This document shows, in pieces, positions 34,809 to 46,732 of a stretch of 64,000 nucleotides of DNA. Below the pieces are notes generated by a model. It was not told the DNA's origin, did no database searches, and worked only from the letters and a program-made list of their open reading frames with translations. Source of the DNA: Chlorops oryzae. Its lineage: Eukaryota > Arthropoda > Insecta > Diptera > Chloropidae. Each line of letters opens with the position of its first letter. Position 1 is the stretch's first letter. The translations under genes were made by a program, and so were the position numbers. The DNA is taken from NCBI GenBank assembly GCA_020466095.1, contig CM035806.1:60205291-60269290 (forward strand), given 5' to 3'.

Positions 34809-36101
34809 ACAGGTTGGCTGATAAGTCCCCGGTCTGACACATAGATGGCGTCGCTAGTATTACATGCATATTATTTTTATATAGTGGCAACCTTCAAATG
34901 ATTCGTGTCAAAATTTGACGTCTGTAAGTCAATTAGTTTGTGAGATAGAGCGTCTTTTGTGAAGCAACTTTTGTTATTGTGAAAAAAATGGAAAAAAAAG
35001 GAATTTCGTTTTTGATAAAATACTGTTTTCTGAAGGGAAAAAATACAGTGGAAGCAAAAACTTGGCTTGATAATGAGTTTCCGGACTCTGCCCCAGGAAA
35101 ATCAAGAATTATTGATTGGTATGCAAAATTCAAGCGTGGTGAAATGAGCACGGAGGACGGTGAACGCAGTGGACGCCCGAAAGAGGTGGTTACCGACGAA
35201 AACATCAAAAAAATTCACAAAATGATTTTGAATGACCGTAAAATGAAGTTCATCGAGATAGCAGAGGCCTTAAAGATATCAAAGGAACGTGTTGGTCATA
35301 TCATTCATCAATATTTGGATATGAAAAAGCTCTGTGCAAAATGGGTGCCGCGCGAGCTCACATTTGACCAAAAACAACAACGTGTTGATGATTCTGAGCG
35401 GTGTTTGCAGCTGTTAACTCGCAATACACCCGAGTTTTTGCGTCGATATGTGAAAATGGATGAAACATGGCTCTATTACTACACTCCTGAGTCCAATCGA
35501 CAGTCGGCTGAGTGGACAGCGATCGGTGAACCGTCTCCGAAGCGTGAAAAGACTCAAAAGTCCGCTGGCAAAATAATGGCCTCTGTTTTTTGGGATGGGC
35601 ATGGAATAATTTTTATCGATTATCTTGAGAAGGGAAAAACCATCAACAGTGACTATTATATGTCGTTATTGGAGCGTTTGAAGGTCGAAATCGCGGCAAA
35701 ACGGCCCCATATGAAGAAGAAAAAAGTGTTGTTCCACCAAGACAACGCACCGTGCCACAAGTCATTGAGAACGATGGCAAAAATTCATGAATTAGGCTTC
35801 GAATTGCTTCCCCACCCACCGTATTCTCCAGATCTGGCCCCCAGCGACTTTTTCTTGTTCTCAGACCTCAAAAGAATGCTCGCAGGGAAAAAATTTGGCT
35901 GCAATGAAGAGGTGATCGCCGAAACTGAGGCCTATTTTGAGGCGAAACCGAAGGAGTACTACCAAAATGGTATCAAAAAATTGGAAGGTCGTTATAATCG
36001 TTGTATCGCTCTTGAAGGGAACTATGTTGAATAATAAAAACGAATTTTGACAAAAAAAAGTGTTTTTCTTTGTTAGACCGGGGACTTATCAGCCAACCTG
36101 T
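34809..36101 (+). mobile_element. Himar1-like (irritans subfamily) mariner, apparently complete
   Basis: ACAGGTTGGCTGATAAGTCC at 34809 is mirrored at 36101, with one mismatch noticed in about 30 bases, and TA flanks both ends. The 1293-bp length and these ends are those of the irritans subfamily that includes Himar1. It carries one uninterrupted transposase frame. The left TA lies in a TA microsatellite. Confidence 0.95.
34988..36034 (+). CDS. Mariner transposase, DD34D, intact (348 residues)
   Basis: The enzyme cuts and pastes its own element at TA sites. Residues 1-110 form the paired-type helix-turn-helix region (FLKGKNTVEAKTWL, GRPKEVV, IAEALKISKERVGHI). WVPRELT at 119-125 is the linker motif. 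The catalytic aspartates are D158 (KMDETWL), D252 (HQDNAPCH) and D287 (YSPDLAPSDF), with the 34-residue spacing of mariners. The MEKKG start was preferred to a start three codons upstream because it gives the usual 348 residues. No stop or frameshift interrupts the frame, which suggests recent arrival, possibly by horizontal transfer as is well known for this subfamily. Whether it is active cannot be seen. Confidence 0.93.
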   Translation: MEKKGISFLIKYCFLKGKNTVEAKTWLDNEFPDSAPGKSRIIDWYAKFKRGEMSTEDGERSGRPKEVVTDENIKKIHKMILNDRKMKFIEIAEALKISKERVGHIIHQYLDMKKLCAKWVPRELTFDQKQQRVDDSERCLQLLTRNTPEFLRRYVKMDETWLYYYTPESNRQSAEWTAIGEPSPKREKTQKSAGKIMASVFWDGHGIIFIDYLEKGKTINSDYYMSLLERLKVEIAAKRPHMKKKKVLFHQDNAPCHKSLRTMAKIHELGFELLPHPPYSPDLAPSDFFLFSDLKRMLAGKKFGCNEEVIAETEAYFEAKPKEYYQNGIKKLEGRYNRCIALEGNYVE

Positions 36102-36109
36102 TATATATA

Positions 36110-36626
36110 CCCTGCTCACACTCAATTGAAAATTTTTTGCTATGAAAAGTTCTATTTTATTTCACAAAAATTTGAGCAACCAAAAACTCAAGTCAGCATT
36201 TTGATCAACATGTTAAATTTCCTTGTTTAGCGTAATGATTAAGACGCAGACTTATCAACCCAGAGATCAGCGGTTCGAGGTTCGTTCGAGACGAGAAAAT
36301 TAAAAAAACATAACTAATGTTTAAACAAAAAGATTTAAAAAATAAAAACAAAAAATAAACAAAATAAAAACAAGAAGAAAAAAAAAATTAAAACAAAAAT
36401 TAAAATTTTGTTTTCCCATAAATTAACAAAATCGTCAATTGACCTCCAACTCACCCAAAACGTCTCACCATGGGTGAGTCTTACATGCACTACTCTCTTT
36501 CTAATGTAGGCCCCATGTTAAAGAGGTGAGTTGAATGCATGTAAGAGTAAATTATGTGGGGACTAGTTGTGGTCTTTTTGAGGTGCACCATAGGTGAGTA
36601 GGGGGTGAGTCTCAATTACTGCAGGG
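36110..36626. mobile_element. Probable TIR element (CCCTGC ends) with a tRNA-like core
   Basis: CCCTGCTCACACTCAATT at the left and AATTACTGCAGGG at the right are similar but not perfect inverted ends. The right arm matches the left arm of the element at 29831. The core has a leader GAGCAACCAAAAACTCAAGT, a tRNA-like module and an A-rich tail, all shared with 39270-39500. The left end abuts the mariner, so it may be altered. Confidence 0.55.
36226..36296 (+). repeat. tRNA-like module with A-rich tail
   Basis: TTTAGCGTAATGATTAAGACG (box-A-like) and CAGCGGTTCGAGGTTCG (box-B-like), followed by GACGAGAAAATT and a long A-rich tail to about 36415. Closely related to 39325-39398. Confidence 0.6.
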
Positions 36627-38813
36627 TGGCTATAAACAGGCTTATATTTGAGAACCAAAAAAAAATGTATAAGTGTGCAACGTTGCACGTGTGGTATGTG
36701 GCACACGTCGGATATGATGTTACGTGAGGCAATAAGATGTGAGCAGTGAAAAGGAAGTTACTCAGAAGTAAAGAGACTAAGCACATGGGAGCACAAATTT
36801 TTCAATTTATTCTAATATAAAAAAATGAACGCCGAAAATCTTCCAAACTAGTTCAGTCTTCTACAGAACATCAACAGTTGGGTAAACAAAATTCACTGTT
36901 TAGTAAAAAATAAGCCTTAAGTCCTCGTCCATACAGTACTGCCCAGCCATATTTATCTATGTCTGCAATATGTTAGGTATATACAACATGTCACATCTGG
37001 CATATGAATTATGTGAACGTTTTTGCATATCGATTGACGTTTTGCTTATGTTTTGTGAACATTTTACCAAGGGTGTGGCATTCAACTAGAATGTTGTCTA
37101 AAGTCACTATGAGAAATTGTTTTATTTCGCACTTCATGGAAGAATTCAAATTATTTTAATCGAAAATTTTTTTTTAATTTTAGCTGATTGTTTCTAGTCA
37201 CGTGGTCACAACGGTCTTATGCGGGCTTATGAGGACACTAGAAATTTTCTCTCTTGAATTGAGGAGAAGTTTGAACGAAGAACAAATTGGAATATGTTCC
37301 CAATGGCGACGAAATAATGTAGAATGAGCTGTACTGCAGTATTCTCATTTTCTTTATCCTTTTTTTTTGTAAATCTGCGATTACCTCGTTCCGTTTTAAT
37401 TATTAATGTTGTTTTCTGCGTGAAATAAATCAGTGTAAGAGATATCTTTAACTATTGCGGTAAATCTTCAGAAGCCTGACTGTTATGAGTGACTCGGCGC
37501 TATTACGGAATGGAATGATGACGGTTGCTATGTATTCGCGATAAAGCTTTAATTGCAATTAGCACTAATTGCGCTTGGTTTTGATCTATGACACAGTTCT
37601 TTAAATTCGTATTTTGTAGATGTTAAGGTAATACGTAAAAGGACACATTAGTTCAATATCCAACAGATTATGTGATAACTCACCTGTTTTATTAAAGCAT
37701 TTAATATAATTCCATTTTTGGCTTTTGTAAAAAATAACCAAAAATTTACCAAGTCCTTTAAATACTTTCAAAAGAGATTTCTTGGGAAAACACGATACCA
37801 GCTTAAATGTCAACTTTCATTCAATTCGCTCATGAATTTTTGGGTGTAAAAATCGCTTTTCAAAATCATCGTTTTGCTAGGCCTATATTTTGAACGGGTT
37901 TATTTAGCTTTCCCTATTTGTTTGGGTCGATACGCTAATGGTAAACGCCTTTAATTGGTCCACATAATGACCAAAAACTGTGGGCGCGGCAGTAAACATG
38001 GGGATCTATGGAATTAAGCACATTTTAATCCGAACTTTATTTTTTCGTGACCCAATATTTCAAACCAATCTAGTCATAATTGCTTTTCGAAACGAAAAAC
38101 AAGTAGATTTTTCAATTCAAAGTAATGTTTCGTTATGTATACGAAAATCCAAATTGAGTTGTTTTAGAAAAACCTTTATATCGTAGAAAAGGTTTGTGAT
38201 ACAGTTCTGAGATTTGATATGTTCTGCAGATAATTGATTGGCCTACCATTTAAGATATTGAAATTGAAAAAGATGCGGTTTATGGTTGAGTTATTTTAAT
38301 TTAAACTCCCAAATAAATTAATCAATTTATTTTTGATATAATATTGAAAAATTTCAAACGCGATTTTCTCGAAATTCTTACGTGGTGGAATTTTTTTTAG
38401 ATATTTTTCAATTGTTCAGCAGACCAAAATCTACTAGAGCCACTACTCAAACTCAAAAAGAGGATTTCATTGCTGACCAGTGTAATTAAGAGGTCCCTAC
38501 GCTAGACGATATGATTTTTTTTTTTCGATCAACGCCCTAGATCAGAGATTGTCAGGGTCATTAAACGTCCATAAGCGACTCTCAAAAGCTGTTTTATGGC
38601 TTTCACATCGACAGCTTGTACATGTGAGTTCGAAAACTTTTTTTTTTTTTTTTTTTTTTTTTGAATTTCGAGAGAATGCGACAGAGGAGCGCAACTGACG
38701 CTCTTTTTTCGTATGCTTGTTGTTTTTGTGCTCGTACACGCTAAAACATGAGCTTGGCGAGTCGCCACTGGCGAGTTCTATTTCTTTCCTGCGAAAGTCC
38801 TCAAGCGAAACGG
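36627..38813. other. Intergenic; no gene recognised
   Basis: Open frames at 37601-37813 (-) and 37980-38186 (+) carry no recognisable motif. Poly-T tracts lie at 38514-38525 and 38639-38662. Confidence 0.45.
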
Positions 38814-39009
38814 ATCCCAGTAGTCAGTAGGTCGCCCCCGATATTTGTGACATGCCAAAGTGCCAGTCCTTGATGACTAGCCATTTCACCGACCACATGA
38901 ACCTGAAAGAGTAGATAGGCCTCAGTTCACATTTCCCTATTCACTGCGTATGATTGTTTTTGCTGTTGTCTGCTTTTACGTCGCATTCTGATCATTTACC
39001 TGTCAAGCG

Positions 39010-39085
39010 TTCGATAGCGCAGTGGTTCAAACTATGACTCGATAGCCGGGAGGTTCGGCGTTCAATCCCTGCGGGCGGCGAGAAT
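39010..39085 (+). repeat. tRNA-like module 1 of the 38.8-kb element
   Basis: GATAGCGCAGTGGTTCAAA (box-A-like), GGCGTTCAATCCCTGCGG (box-B-like), then GGCGAGAATTTTT. No stable cloverleaf. Confidence 0.6.
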
Positions 39086-39324
39086 TTTTCCTAAATTTTT
39101 TACTTTTTTTTATAAATTAGAGTTTTTTTTTTTGTTCATAGTTCAGTTATTTTGGAAGAAAACATTTTCCCCTAATTTTTTAAGGTTTTATTATTATTTT
39201 TTTTTTAATGGTTCATTTTCAAGTAAACAATTTTTGGAGTGAAAAAATTCGTTAAATACGTTTCCCAAAATCTGAGCAACGCTAAACTCAAGTGAGCATT
39301 TTGACCAAGAAATTAAATTCGCTC

Positions 39325-39398
39325 GTTTAGCGTAATGGTTAAGGCGTTCGCCCAGCGATCTGGTGGTCAGCGGTTCGAGGCTCGGTGGAGGCGAGAAA
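39325..39398 (+). repeat. tRNA-like module 2 of the 38.8-kb element
   Basis: TTTAGCGTAATGGTTAAGGCG and CAGCGGTTCGAGGCTCGG, followed by GGAGGCGAGAAAATTTT and an A-rich tail to about 39500. The leader from 39270 (GAGCAACGCTAAACTCAAGT) matches 36170. Confidence 0.65.
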
Positions 39399-39729
39399 AT
39401 TTTAAGAGAAATAAGATAAAAAAGATTTAAAATAAAAAATAGATGAACAAAAAAATATAATAATTAATAAAATAAATAAATTTAAAAAAATTCAAAACAA
39501 AAAATGAAATTTTTCTTTTTTCTCAGTCGCTGGTGCTAGGCCATTTTCCTGCCCCTTTTCGCTAGCGAAATGACTGGTTAAAGGTGGCGCATAAAAGGAC
39601 CACCTGTCCCCGGCAGTGAGATCGTAATGTTAAATTCGCCAGCGTCTTGGATAGGAAAGGGACCGATCCCCGACACCCAGTGACTAGTGAAATCGCTAGT
39701 GTTGTGGTGGCTCCGCTGACTACTGGGAT

Positions 39730-40354
39730 ATCATGTAGGAGTGTAGGTCTAACTCTCGACGTCGAAAAGGCTCTGCCGCGATGGGGAAATACACCATTGG
39801 GCAGGTATAGGAAATTCAACAAATTCGGTAAATTCACCAAAAAGCTACCAACAAAAACCTTAGGCAGGAATAGGAAATTCAACAGTTTCGAGAAATTCAC
39901 CAAAAAGCTAACAACAACAATCCCAGCAAGAACCTGCTACCGAAACTCACTAACACATATGAGCAAATGTTGCAGTTACTAACACCAATACATGTTCTGT
40001 AAACATATTTTTTCTAGTGTTGAATTTTTGCGATAAGTAACCAGTAAATTGTTTCCAGTCTCCTTAATTGGGATAAGCCAAAGTGTTGCTCATGAATAAA
40101 AGCATAATTAAAATAATATGTAGTAAAGGAATAAATCGCAGAAGTACTTCAAACTACTACTTTGAAGCAAGTATTTAATGATGTACCCATTGATTTACTC
40201 ATTCCTGCATGTCTCTGATGTTTATACATCAATAAGATATGTCGCCATTTAATTATTTCAAAAGTTGCAAGCGTCGGAGCCACATTCTAAGTATTGAAGG
40301 ATATTATGAAACTAATATGCTTTAAAAATCTTTAAGTACTTATGTATTCATATA
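39730..40354. other. Intergenic; short direct repeats
   Basis: At 39800-39925 the words AGGAAATTCAACA and AAATTCACCAAAAAGCTA each occur twice, about 60 bp apart. No gene recognised. Confidence 0.45.
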
Positions 40355-41525
40355 TTAGGTGTAGTAAAAAGAAATCCATTATTTTTCCAATAGATGGCGT
40401 TATTTATCTGCATCTCGCGTTGTATAAGTCCGATCGTGTTCCGCTAGGGGGCATTAGAAAGATGACAGTTCCACTAAAAAAGCTTTTTGACACTTTTTTG
40501 ATTGATTGATTCAGTTTTGTTTGAGAGCTTGTCAAAGATGGACATCAGCAAAGAGAAAATTCGCTACATTTTACATTTTTCTTCGATAAGGGAGAAAACG
40601 CAAGCCAGGCGGCTGAAAATGTGAATAGCGTTTATGACCTGATACTGTAACAGCCAATCAATGCGCAATTTTGGTTTCGTCGATTCCGTCCGGTAACTTC
40701 GATGTCAAGGATGCACCACGCACTGGAAGGCCAATTGTCAAAATGTCGATAAAATCATGGAAATTATCGAGTCCGACCGTCATTTAGCACTGTTTCGATT
40801 GCAAAAGAGCTAAAGATTGCACAAAAAAACCGTTTGGAACCATTTGAATAAGGCTGGATACCACAAAGAAGCTCGAGTAGGGTGCCACACGAGTTAACGC
40901 AAAAAACCTCATAGACCGAATTTCCATCTGCGAATCGCTGCTGAACCGCAACAAAATCGACCCATTTCTAGCGGTTGTTGACTGGTGATGAAAAGTGGGC
41001 ACTTACGACAACGTCAAGCGAAAACGGTCGTGTCGAAACACAGTGAACCGGCGGAAACGGTGGCCAAGCCAGATTGACGGCCAGGAAGGTTTTGCTGTGT
41101 GTTTGTGGGATTGGCAGGGAATTATCTACTATGAGCTGCTCCCATACGGCAAAACTCTTAACTCGGAACTCTACTGTCAACAATTGGACCGTCTGAAGGA
41201 AGCAATCGCCCATAAGTGGCCAGCTTTGGCCAATAGGAGAGGAATTGTGTTCCATCAGGACAACGCCAGGCCACACACATCGATAGTGACTCGCCAGAAG
41301 CTCCGGGAGTTTGGTTGGGAGGTTCTTCTGCATCCACCTTATAGTCCGGACCTGGCACCAAGTGATTACCATCTGTTCCTGTCCATGGCGAACAATTTTG
41401 CTGGTGAAACATTCGCTTCAAGAGAGGCTTCTGAAATTCGACTGTCTCAATTTTTTGCTAATAGGAACGAGGGCTTCTATGAGAGAGGCATTTCTTCATT
41501 TTGGATTTCTTTTTACTACACCTAC
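40355..41525 (+). mobile_element. Mariner (second family), 3'-deleted copy
   Basis: Left end TTAGGTGTAGTAAAAAGAAA after TA; right end CTTTTTACTACACCTAC before TA. Compared with the sibling copy at 52414-53701, about 110 bp just before the right TIR are missing. Its transposase gene is broken. Confidence 0.9.
40538..41491 (+). pseudogene. Mariner transposase, frameshifted
   Basis: Starts MDISKEKIRYIL at 40538. Several single-base losses break the first half (for example TTTATGACC where the sibling has TTTATGGACC). From 40995 the frame holds again through HQDNARPH and YSPDLAPSDYHLF and ends with the 3' deletion. The first 30 codons keep GCTGAAAAT where the sibling has a TAA stop, so the two copies were disabled independently. 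Confidence 0.85.
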
Positions 41526-43534
41526 TATAAAATAATATTTGGAGATAACTTCTTTTTGCATTTCAAATAATCGAATGGTAAAGGGTGGATTGCATGAAAA
41601 AATATTTCCATATCTTTTCTTTAATAATAACAGGGTATTAACAAGTTACAAGTACTACGACATTTCCGATATATTCAATGTGCCAGAAAGAGACAAACCT
41701 ATGCACAGATTCGTGCAACAGAAAAAGATGGTTGCTACATGTACGCAGTGTGCGCAACATTTTTTCAGCAACATCGCGGTATAAATCTCCTCTTGCCCAT
41801 AAGCGTGTAACGAAGAAAATACCGCAACATCTGGTACCCGTATCCGGTACGTAACTAGTTATATAACTGTTACGATTCTTGCTGGGAATACGGGTAGACA
41901 CAAAGTGGCACTATGATGCCACTTGCAAGAAAATTATCAAAGAAACACGGCGTCGGCTCGGGTTTTTTATATTGCTTTAAAAGTTATAATTGAAGCTTTA
42001 ATAAATGTATTACGATATGCTTTTGCTTAATGTGCACGAATGTTTTCATTTTGTAATAAATTGACGTACATTTTTGACTACGCCTACGAATTTGATTGTA
42101 CATAGATTTCAGTATTTTTGCTGAAACAGTGTAATCAAAAAGTTTTGTGGACAGGGTAGGACTACAAAACAATTTATATTTCTCCTTGATATTGAGTTTC
42201 CTTGATTAGTTTTATGTTTTTCAAGCTTTTGATATCATTTTATGAGTTTGGTAGATATTTTATATGTAATGAACTCGAAAATCTCCCAAAATTAATTATA
42301 AAAGTGGCAATTTATTTCACCAGAGCAGAGCTAAATATTTCGCTGCCATACCGTGCTTCTCTTTTCCTCATGCTATATGCCTATGTTGAAGCAGCGTAGC
42401 TCTAACACATTGCAGAGATTAGGAAGAAGAAGAGTTAGACCTACACTCCTACATGACGGACACTGAAAAGCTTTGTTGCATAGCAAAATGGCAAATTTTT
42501 TGTTTTTCGAAAATATTTATTGCATGTCGCAATGTGTAGTATGTTTCTTATACCGATGTATAATTTTTTTCAGTCAGAAAAATTTGCACAAAATGTCATT
42601 GAAATTTTGTTTTTGAAGAGAGTGGTGTAATAACTGTCACGTACGACACGTACGACACTTACAACTATTTTACATTTTTAAAGAAATGGTCATCATCATC
42701 TTAACTTGAAAGTTTTAATTTAATTAATTGATTTTGAATTTTTTGAACATTCGAAGCGCTAGAATAAGGTCACATTTTTTTAAATTTCAGGTGTCGTATG
42801 AATAGCTCCAATAGACTCCAAATTGCTTTACCATCGAATTAAATCAAGGAACATTTGGTGTAGTTAATTTATTTATGTTTAATTATATAATTATTACGTT
42901 TCATTAAGTCTCTTTTAAAATTTAAATTTAAAGTTTGTTTTTTTTTTTTTTTTTTTGTGCTTTTTAAGTACAATTTGTGCATTCGATGATTTTGACAGCC
43001 GTACAAAGCAAATGAAAATAAATATCAATTATAGTTCAGTGCGTTAAAGAGATGCCTGGGTCTCTTAGAACTTGTCGAAAATAATTTCCGAAATCACAAA
43101 ATGGAAATACTCGTGGAAACCTTCTCTACAAATAATTAAATATGTATTACTGTTTTTCTGTATACAAAACGTTATGCGTTACTTTTTCTTATGGGGTGTA
43201 CATGAACTAGAACTTTCGATGTACGATGTCTTTAAAAATGTTACACAGAATTCAGCCAGCTTGACAAGGTGGCAGTATAAGAGACAATCCTACATCTATA
43301 AAATAAAAAATAAATGTAATTAAAGTTATAAAACCAAAGTCAAGATTCCAGAATTCAGAGTCAAAAAATTAGTCCAAAATGGTGAATTGTGAGCAGTCAT
43401 AATTGAAAGTGAAAAAGTCCAAATGAAATACTTAGCGTATGAGGTAAGCAAGACATTGAAAAGAAATAATTCTGAGGCAGGACAAAAGTCTGTGTTTGCA
43501 AAGAAGGCATGCCCTTTATAAGCTAAATACTAGC
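41526..43534. other. Intergenic; no gene recognised
   Basis: AT-rich. Open frames at 41539-41901 and 43072-43323 show no domain. A poly-T tract is at 42939-42956. Confidence 0.45.
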
Positions 43535-44560
43535 CTACATTTTTTTTGGCTTCGCTATGGGCATATCAAGGATTTCTTTCGCTTTGTCATAAACTGAAAA
43601 GTATAATGCTGTCGTTAGGCCCGATTTAAGTAGAGTCGGTGAAAGACCCTTATAGAAGCCCAAGTAGCCTTCCTCTTTAATTGTTAAATTAATACAATCG
43701 ATCATGCTGCGGCAGGATTGCGTTCTTCCATAAGTCGTGCGATGTCTCTCAAAGCCACGCATCTGCAAGCGTTTCTTAACAAAATCCAATGGATAGATTA
43801 GAACCTTTGATGTGGCACCTGCGATACCACCGCTAACTAGTAACCACCAAGCTGGCAGTGTCCCACTAGTTTTATTAAGTATTTTCTCGGCAATATCATT
43901 CAAGCAGCCATAAAAGAGAAAATTGAATCCCACCAGCGGAACGATTTGAATCAGCGTCGGCGATAGACCACGAAATAGTCCCACGATACCCTCATTGCGC
44001 AGAATCGTCGTGAATGCATTGAATGTATTCCGATAGCCAACACCATGATCCGCTGCCACGATACGTGTGCGCACAACATCGAATGGCGTTGAAATTCCCG
44101 CAGCCACCATTCCGGCGAGACCGCCGCAAACAAAGTCCTTCACATATCGATGTTCTTGTAGAACATTTGCGGTTTTCATTGCCTCCTTTAGCTGCTCGTA
44201 CGACCAAAATTGCGCAACGCCATATGTTATGCTCGTAAACTGCCCCGAATTGTGGCCTTTCCAAAACGCTCGTGGACCTTCTTCTCGTAAAATGATGCGA
44301 AATGCTTGAGCGAGTGATGTATACTTGGATGTACCCCGTTTAGCGTTTGTCGCCGTTGGCGCCTTGGATCGAGTAATCGAACTGACCGGTTCAACTTGCA
44401 GTTGAAAACGTATCTTGAGCACGTCAAACGGTTGTGTGGCTGCACGTGTTGCGAAGCCTGCAATTGCACCCGCATAGATTTGATGCAATTGTTTTGTAAA
44501 CGGACCATCACCATCGCCAACCGATTGTGGTTTGGTCGGTGCTGGATGATCAAATACCAT
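43535..44560 (-). CDS. Tpc1: Mitochondrial thiamine pyrophosphate carrier (SLC25A19/Tpc type)
   Basis: Imports thiamine pyrophosphate across the inner mitochondrial membrane in exchange for nucleotides, supplying pyruvate and 2-oxoglutarate dehydrogenases. The 341-residue protein has the three ~100-residue repeats of mitochondrial carriers, each with its signature: QPFDVLKIR (P44), TPFDVVRTR (P159) and YPLDFVKKR (P257), and six expected membrane helices. FWKGHN at 99-104 and the overall order match the animal TPP carriers best, though a related SLC25 member cannot be excluded by eye alone. The coding part is one exon of normal length without defects. The ATG is preceded on the same strand by a splice acceptor (TTATTTGCAG, 44608), so a 5'UTR exon lies upstream. 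A DRE-like ATCGATA at 44794-44800 could mark the promoter. Confidence 0.85.
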   Translation of the reverse strand: MVFDHPAPTKPQSVGDGDGPFTKQLHQIYAGAIAGFATRAATQPFDVLKIRFQLQVEPVSSITRSKAPTATNAKRGTSKYTSLAQAFRIILREEGPRAFWKGHNSGQFTSITYGVAQFWSYEQLKEAMKTANVLQEHRYVKDFVCGGLAGMVAAGISTPFDVVRTRIVAADHGVGYRNTFNAFTTILRNEGIVGLFRGLSPTLIQIVPLVGFNFLFYGCLNDIAEKILNKTSGTLPAWWLLVSGGIAGATSKVLIYPLDFVKKRLQMRGFERHRTTYGRTQSCRSMIDCINLTIKEEGYLGFYKGLSPTLLKSGLTTALYFSVYDKAKEILDMPIAKPKKM

Positions 44561-44607
44561 GATATCTCTGTTTCTCGTAGAGATCGTTGAGGAAGCTCGA
44601 ACAATGT

Positions 44608-44620
44608 CTGCAAATAAGGC
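44608..44620 (-). promoter_or_regulatory. 5'UTR intron acceptor of the carrier gene
   Basis: On the minus strand CTTTGCCTTATTTGCAG ends at 44608, 48 bases before the start codon. The pyrimidine-rich run and AG are a normal acceptor; the matching donor was not located. Confidence 0.6.
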
Positions 44621-46228
44621 AAAGAAAAGAAAACAAAAAAATCTTATTAAACTTATGGCAGAAGCATAAAATCACAACAACAACAACAAAACTAATTGAA
44701 CATTTCCGACAATGCGATTCGTCCACCTTTTATGAAAAATTCCATTTTTCTAAGAAAGAGAAACACAAAAAGGGAGCGCATTGGGGACCGAAAATCGATA
44801 TGTGCGCTTCTACAGACGCAAAAGGTATCCGATCCCGATGCCGGAAGCATCCGCATCCCATTAGTGTAAATACATTTTCATAGACTTTTACGACTTAATC
44901 TCCGTTCTCTGTCTCGCTGCGCATTGGCCTCCAGCAAAGATGCATGGAGCGAATATATACATAAAATATTTAAGACGTTATTGCATTGCATCGCATTTTC
45001 ATTGCATGCCAGACAGGTAAAAAGGAAATCGGAAATGGGATAGGAAGGCAGGCAGGCACGCAGGCAGGCCGACAGATAGCCCCATGTATCCATCAAAAGA
45101 AAAATAAAAAACGAATAAGGGGGAAATTTCGGGTCAAGAGGATTAACGTTAGTACCAAAAAAATATATTTATATGCGAAAATATATGTGAATACACATGG
45201 AAATATGTTTGCCAAAAACTGTAACCTTATGGGTGTAATAAGTAATTTCGATTTCGAAAGACTTAAAAAATAAATCATCAGTAAGGAAGCGAGGTGACGA
45301 CAGCATCTCCAACAAGCAAAGTAAGGAAATATGACCAGCGCTAGGTCCATTCGACCTATTTTGGTTATGTTTTACCTATTTTTGACCAAATTTCTGCCTT
45401 AAAAATACCCTAACTTAAAAGTAATTTTTACAAGGTCGAAATTACCGAAATTCAACCTATGTCACGACTTAAAAGTCAATGTGACTTTAAAGAATATTTT
45501 AGGTCGAAAATAGGTAAAACAGTCCTTCTTAAATGCCCTAATAGTGCCATAACTTTGAATTCCAAATTAGGTAAGTTTTTTAAGGCATATGGACCACATT
45601 TTTTTTACTTAATTTCGACTATCAGGTCCGTTCGACTTTTAGGGCGATATTAGGTCAAAAAAATTACATGAATCGCAAAATATTTTTTACTCAAGTCCAT
45701 ATTTTATTTATTATTCATTTCATAAGACATACTTGATAGAAAATCTTTCGTTCATTGTTGTATTGAATTAATCCGTATGAATGAGTAAGATCTGATCTAT
45801 TTATATATCTCTCTCCCTTTTTGTCGTTTCGTTTTGGGTTCGTTTTCGGTTCGTTCTTTTCATTTCATTCTTTGCCCAATTTAGGTTAAAATTTGGTAAT
45901 TTCGACTTCTTTTCGACCTATTTTTTGTCGAAATGCCTTCTCAATGTTCTTACTTTAAATACGAAATGCCCTATTATGCCCTATTATTACCGCCAGACGA
46001 CTTCCATTCTATTCCCCACCCACTTACGTCGAATGGAATTCGTGCGGACGTAATTATGCCCCATTTAGGGCAGGGAAATGAAATATTCTGCCCTAAAATA
46101 GGCAAGAAAATATCAACTTTGGAACTATTTTGCTAGTTGGGTCATTTATAACAATTTTCTTTGAATGGACATTCATTGTCTACGATATTTCCTGCGATAT
46201 GGACTTCAAACGACTCTTTATACAAGTC
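44621..46228. other. Intergenic; dispersed-repeat motifs
   Basis: Contains a GGCA/GCAGGCAG short repeat at about 45045-45070. A stretch from about 45340 to 45950 repeats AGGTCGAA and TTCGACCT on both strands, similar to 15005-15065; this is likely an old element without clear ends. No gene. Confidence 0.45.
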
Positions 46229-46732
46229 TAATACGCTTTTCAGACTGGCACATAAATTCAGTATTTAGCGCGATAATTGCAGAATTTAAAAAGACCTTTC
46301 AGACTAAACATATCTGCACGTAGCACCCATTCTGCGGCACCGTCTCGGAATAACATTCTAAACCAAAACTCAGAGCGCGTTAAAATATGCAACTCATGTG
46401 AAAAATATGATTTTATAAATAAATTGGGAATCAGTTGTATTTTTAATTTTCAATATAAATACACCATCAACAAATCCAAAAAATTCTTTGTCTTGTTTTG
46501 GCAAGGGGTCGGTGTCCCGCATTGACTTGTTTTAAGGTTGGCGGTCTTATTGTTGAATGTGTGGACTGTGTTGCCCAGAACAAAATTATATTTCGTACCT
46601 TTTCGCCAGTGTTGCATCGAAAATATCATAAAATCAGAATATATTTTTGCATTTAGAGTGCTTTAAATGCATTTAAATGCACAGATAAATAGAGTTAATA
46701 GTGTTAATAGAGTTAGTCTGAAAAACGTATTA
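46229..46732. mobile_element. MITE with TAATACGYTTTTCAGACT ends
   Basis: The 18-bp ends at 46229-46246 and 46715-46732 match inverted with one difference. TTTTCAGACT is shared with the Harbinger-related element at 32.1 kb, so the same superfamily is likely. No coding content. The right end touches the next element. Confidence 0.65.

Larger units (their letters stand above)
38814..39729. mobile_element. TIR element (ATCCCAGTAGTCAG ends) with two tRNA-like modules
   Basis: ATCCCAGTAGTCAG at 38814-38827 is matched exactly inverted at 39716-39729. Subterminal GACTAG/CTAGTCA and GTCGCC motifs recur. Two plus-strand tRNA-like modules (39010-39085 and 39325-39398) lie between the ends, each followed by A/T-rich tails. 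The second is nearly the same as the module at 36226, although the outer ends differ. No protein. Confidence 0.65.

Noticed and set aside
40995..41570. 191-codon frame as an independent gene
   Set aside because: It is the C-terminal half of the frameshifted mariner plus a few codons past the 3' deletion.
43951..44264. Extra minus-strand frames within the carrier
   Set aside because: Shifted-frame shadows of the same exon.
44067..44309. Plus-strand frames over the carrier gene
   Set aside because: Antisense shadows of the mitochondrial carrier coding sequence.
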